A DNA stretch of 64,000 bases from Echinicola shivajiensis (GTDB lineage Bacteria; Bacteroidota; Bacteroidia; Cytophagales; Cyclobacteriaceae). The stretch is from positions 124,001 to 188,000 of the forward strand of contig NZ_JAHHZM010000007.1 in assembly GCF_018642165.1 (NCBI RefSeq). The letters run 5' to 3'. The position numbers were made by a program, and so were the translations under genes. Positions 63,409 through 64,000 of this stretch are shown piece after piece. Numbering within the stretch: the stretch's first letter is position 1; each line of letters begins with the position of its first letter. The notes below the pieces were generated by a model. The model searched no databases. It saw nothing but the letters and a program-made list of their open reading frames with translations, and was not told where the DNA came from.

Positions 63409-63448
63409 TTTGACAAGTGTTAGTTATAACCCTTAAAATTTTGAAACC

Positions 63449-64000
63449 ATGAGATTAATTATTGCAACTTTAGTAGCAGTGTGCATTTCAGGAAATGCAT
63501 TTGCTTATTCAGCAGGTCAAAAAGACCTAGAGAAAGAAAAAGACAAAAAATCAACGGTGGTCCTTGAGAAAGTTGGGGACAAAAAAGTTCAGCTAAAGTA
63601 TTTATCGGAACCTACTGGTAAAATATTGGTGAGAATCAAGAATGATAGAAATACTTTGGTATTTAAGGAAATCATCAGTACCGATAAGGAGTTCAAAAAG
63701 AGTTATGACCTATCTGCCTTAGCTGAGGGAAATTATGAGTTTGAAGTGTTTACCAAAGAAGAAGGTACCATTGATAACTTTGAAGTGTCATTAGGTAGAG
63801 AAAAAGCAGCTGGTTCTAATTACTTCACCAAAGTAAAAGTCATAGACAATGAAAATGTGGCTCTATTGGTGAAAACCCAGGGGGAAAGTAAGAAGACTAT
63901 ACGCATCCTTGATAAAGGGCATGTGGTATTTGAAGATTCTTTTGAAGGGAATAAATACGGGAAATTATTCAAACTTAAAAAAGTAGAATCACTTAAAGAC
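63449..64000 (+). CDS. Secreted beta-rich protein of unknown function, 3' end missing
   Basis: 184 codons from ATG at 63449 to the window edge with no stop. Signal peptide MRLIIATLVAVCISGNAFA. A Lys/Glu-rich linker (QKDLEKEKDKKSTVVLEKVG) is followed by repeated amphipathic strands: KVQLKYLSEPTGKILVRIKN, LAEGNYEFEVFTKEEGT, NVALLVKTQGESKKTIRILD, with GNYEFEV typical of a secretion-tail or carboxypeptidase-regulatory-like sandwich. I do not recognise a family. It has the best promoter in the window, so expression may be strong. Confidence 0.85.
   Translation, partial: MRLIIATLVAVCISGNAFAYSAGQKDLEKEKDKKSTVVLEKVGDKKVQLKYLSEPTGKILVRIKNDRNTLVFKEIISTDKEFKKSYDLSALAEGNYEFEVFTKEEGTIDNFEVSLGREKAAGSNYFTKVKVIDNENVALLVKTQGESKKTIRILDKGHVVFEDSFEGNKYGKLFKLKKVESLKD

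Overview
The window reads as a chromosomal piece of a Bacteroidota bacterium, most likely of the Cytophagales (a Cyclobacteriaceae such as Echinicola, Cyclobacterium or Algoriphagus; this rank is inference). The basis is two SusC/SusD pairs, many lipobox secreted proteins, PKD and FAS1 surface proteins, AT-rich spacers with few Shine-Dalgarno sites, and a promoter of the Bacteroidota type (TTTG-N20-TAnnTTTG) near the right end. No rRNA, tRNA or CRISPR array was seen.

Region 1 (1-1350) is the 3' end of a PKD-domain surface protein cut by the window edge, closed by a strong terminator. Region 2 (2345-30846) is a polysaccharide utilisation locus for pectin, best read as rhamnogalacturonan I: FAS1 lipoprotein, SusC, SusD, two more FAS1 lipoproteins, a second SusC and SusD, then after a hairpin a 57-residue membrane peptide coupled to a PL11 rhamnogalacturonan lyase, a DUF4861 lipoprotein, a DUF6250 lipoprotein, a Tat-type PL26/YetA-like exolyase, a CE12 rhamnogalacturonan acetylesterase, a GH51 arabinofuranosidase and a GH2 beta-galactosidase. 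Together these would import the polymer, cut and deacetylate the backbone, and trim arabinan and galactan side chains. No regulator or GH105/GH28/GH106 gene is in view.

Region 3 (30969-38958) holds housekeeping and single genes: sbcD-sbcC on the minus strand, an RlpA-like protein, a bestrophin-type channel and a sulfatase. Region 4 (39122-45401) is a run of four beta-propeller lipoproteins, each in its own transcription unit with repeat-rich spacers. Region 5 (45542-54240) is an efflux system (membrane fusion protein and two RND permeases) whose two permease genes are separated by a REP-associated tyrosine transposase with its palindromic repeats. Region 6 (54645-62376) is a tight minus-strand operon of propeller lipoproteins plus a thioredoxin-like lipoprotein without CxxC, and a divergent paralogue. 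A secreted beta-rich protein with a clear promoter runs off the right edge (63449-64000).

The most unusual content is between genes. There are 7-bp tandem arrays (consensus AGTATCA) that sit at or inside the stop codons of six plus-strand genes, a REP/RAYT cluster in the efflux operon, a structured repeat of about 98 bp present twice, a duplicated hairpin leader ahead of two propeller genes, an 11-bp helically phased repeat array, and several near-perfect hairpins, one of them inside the signal-peptide codons of the PL11 gene.
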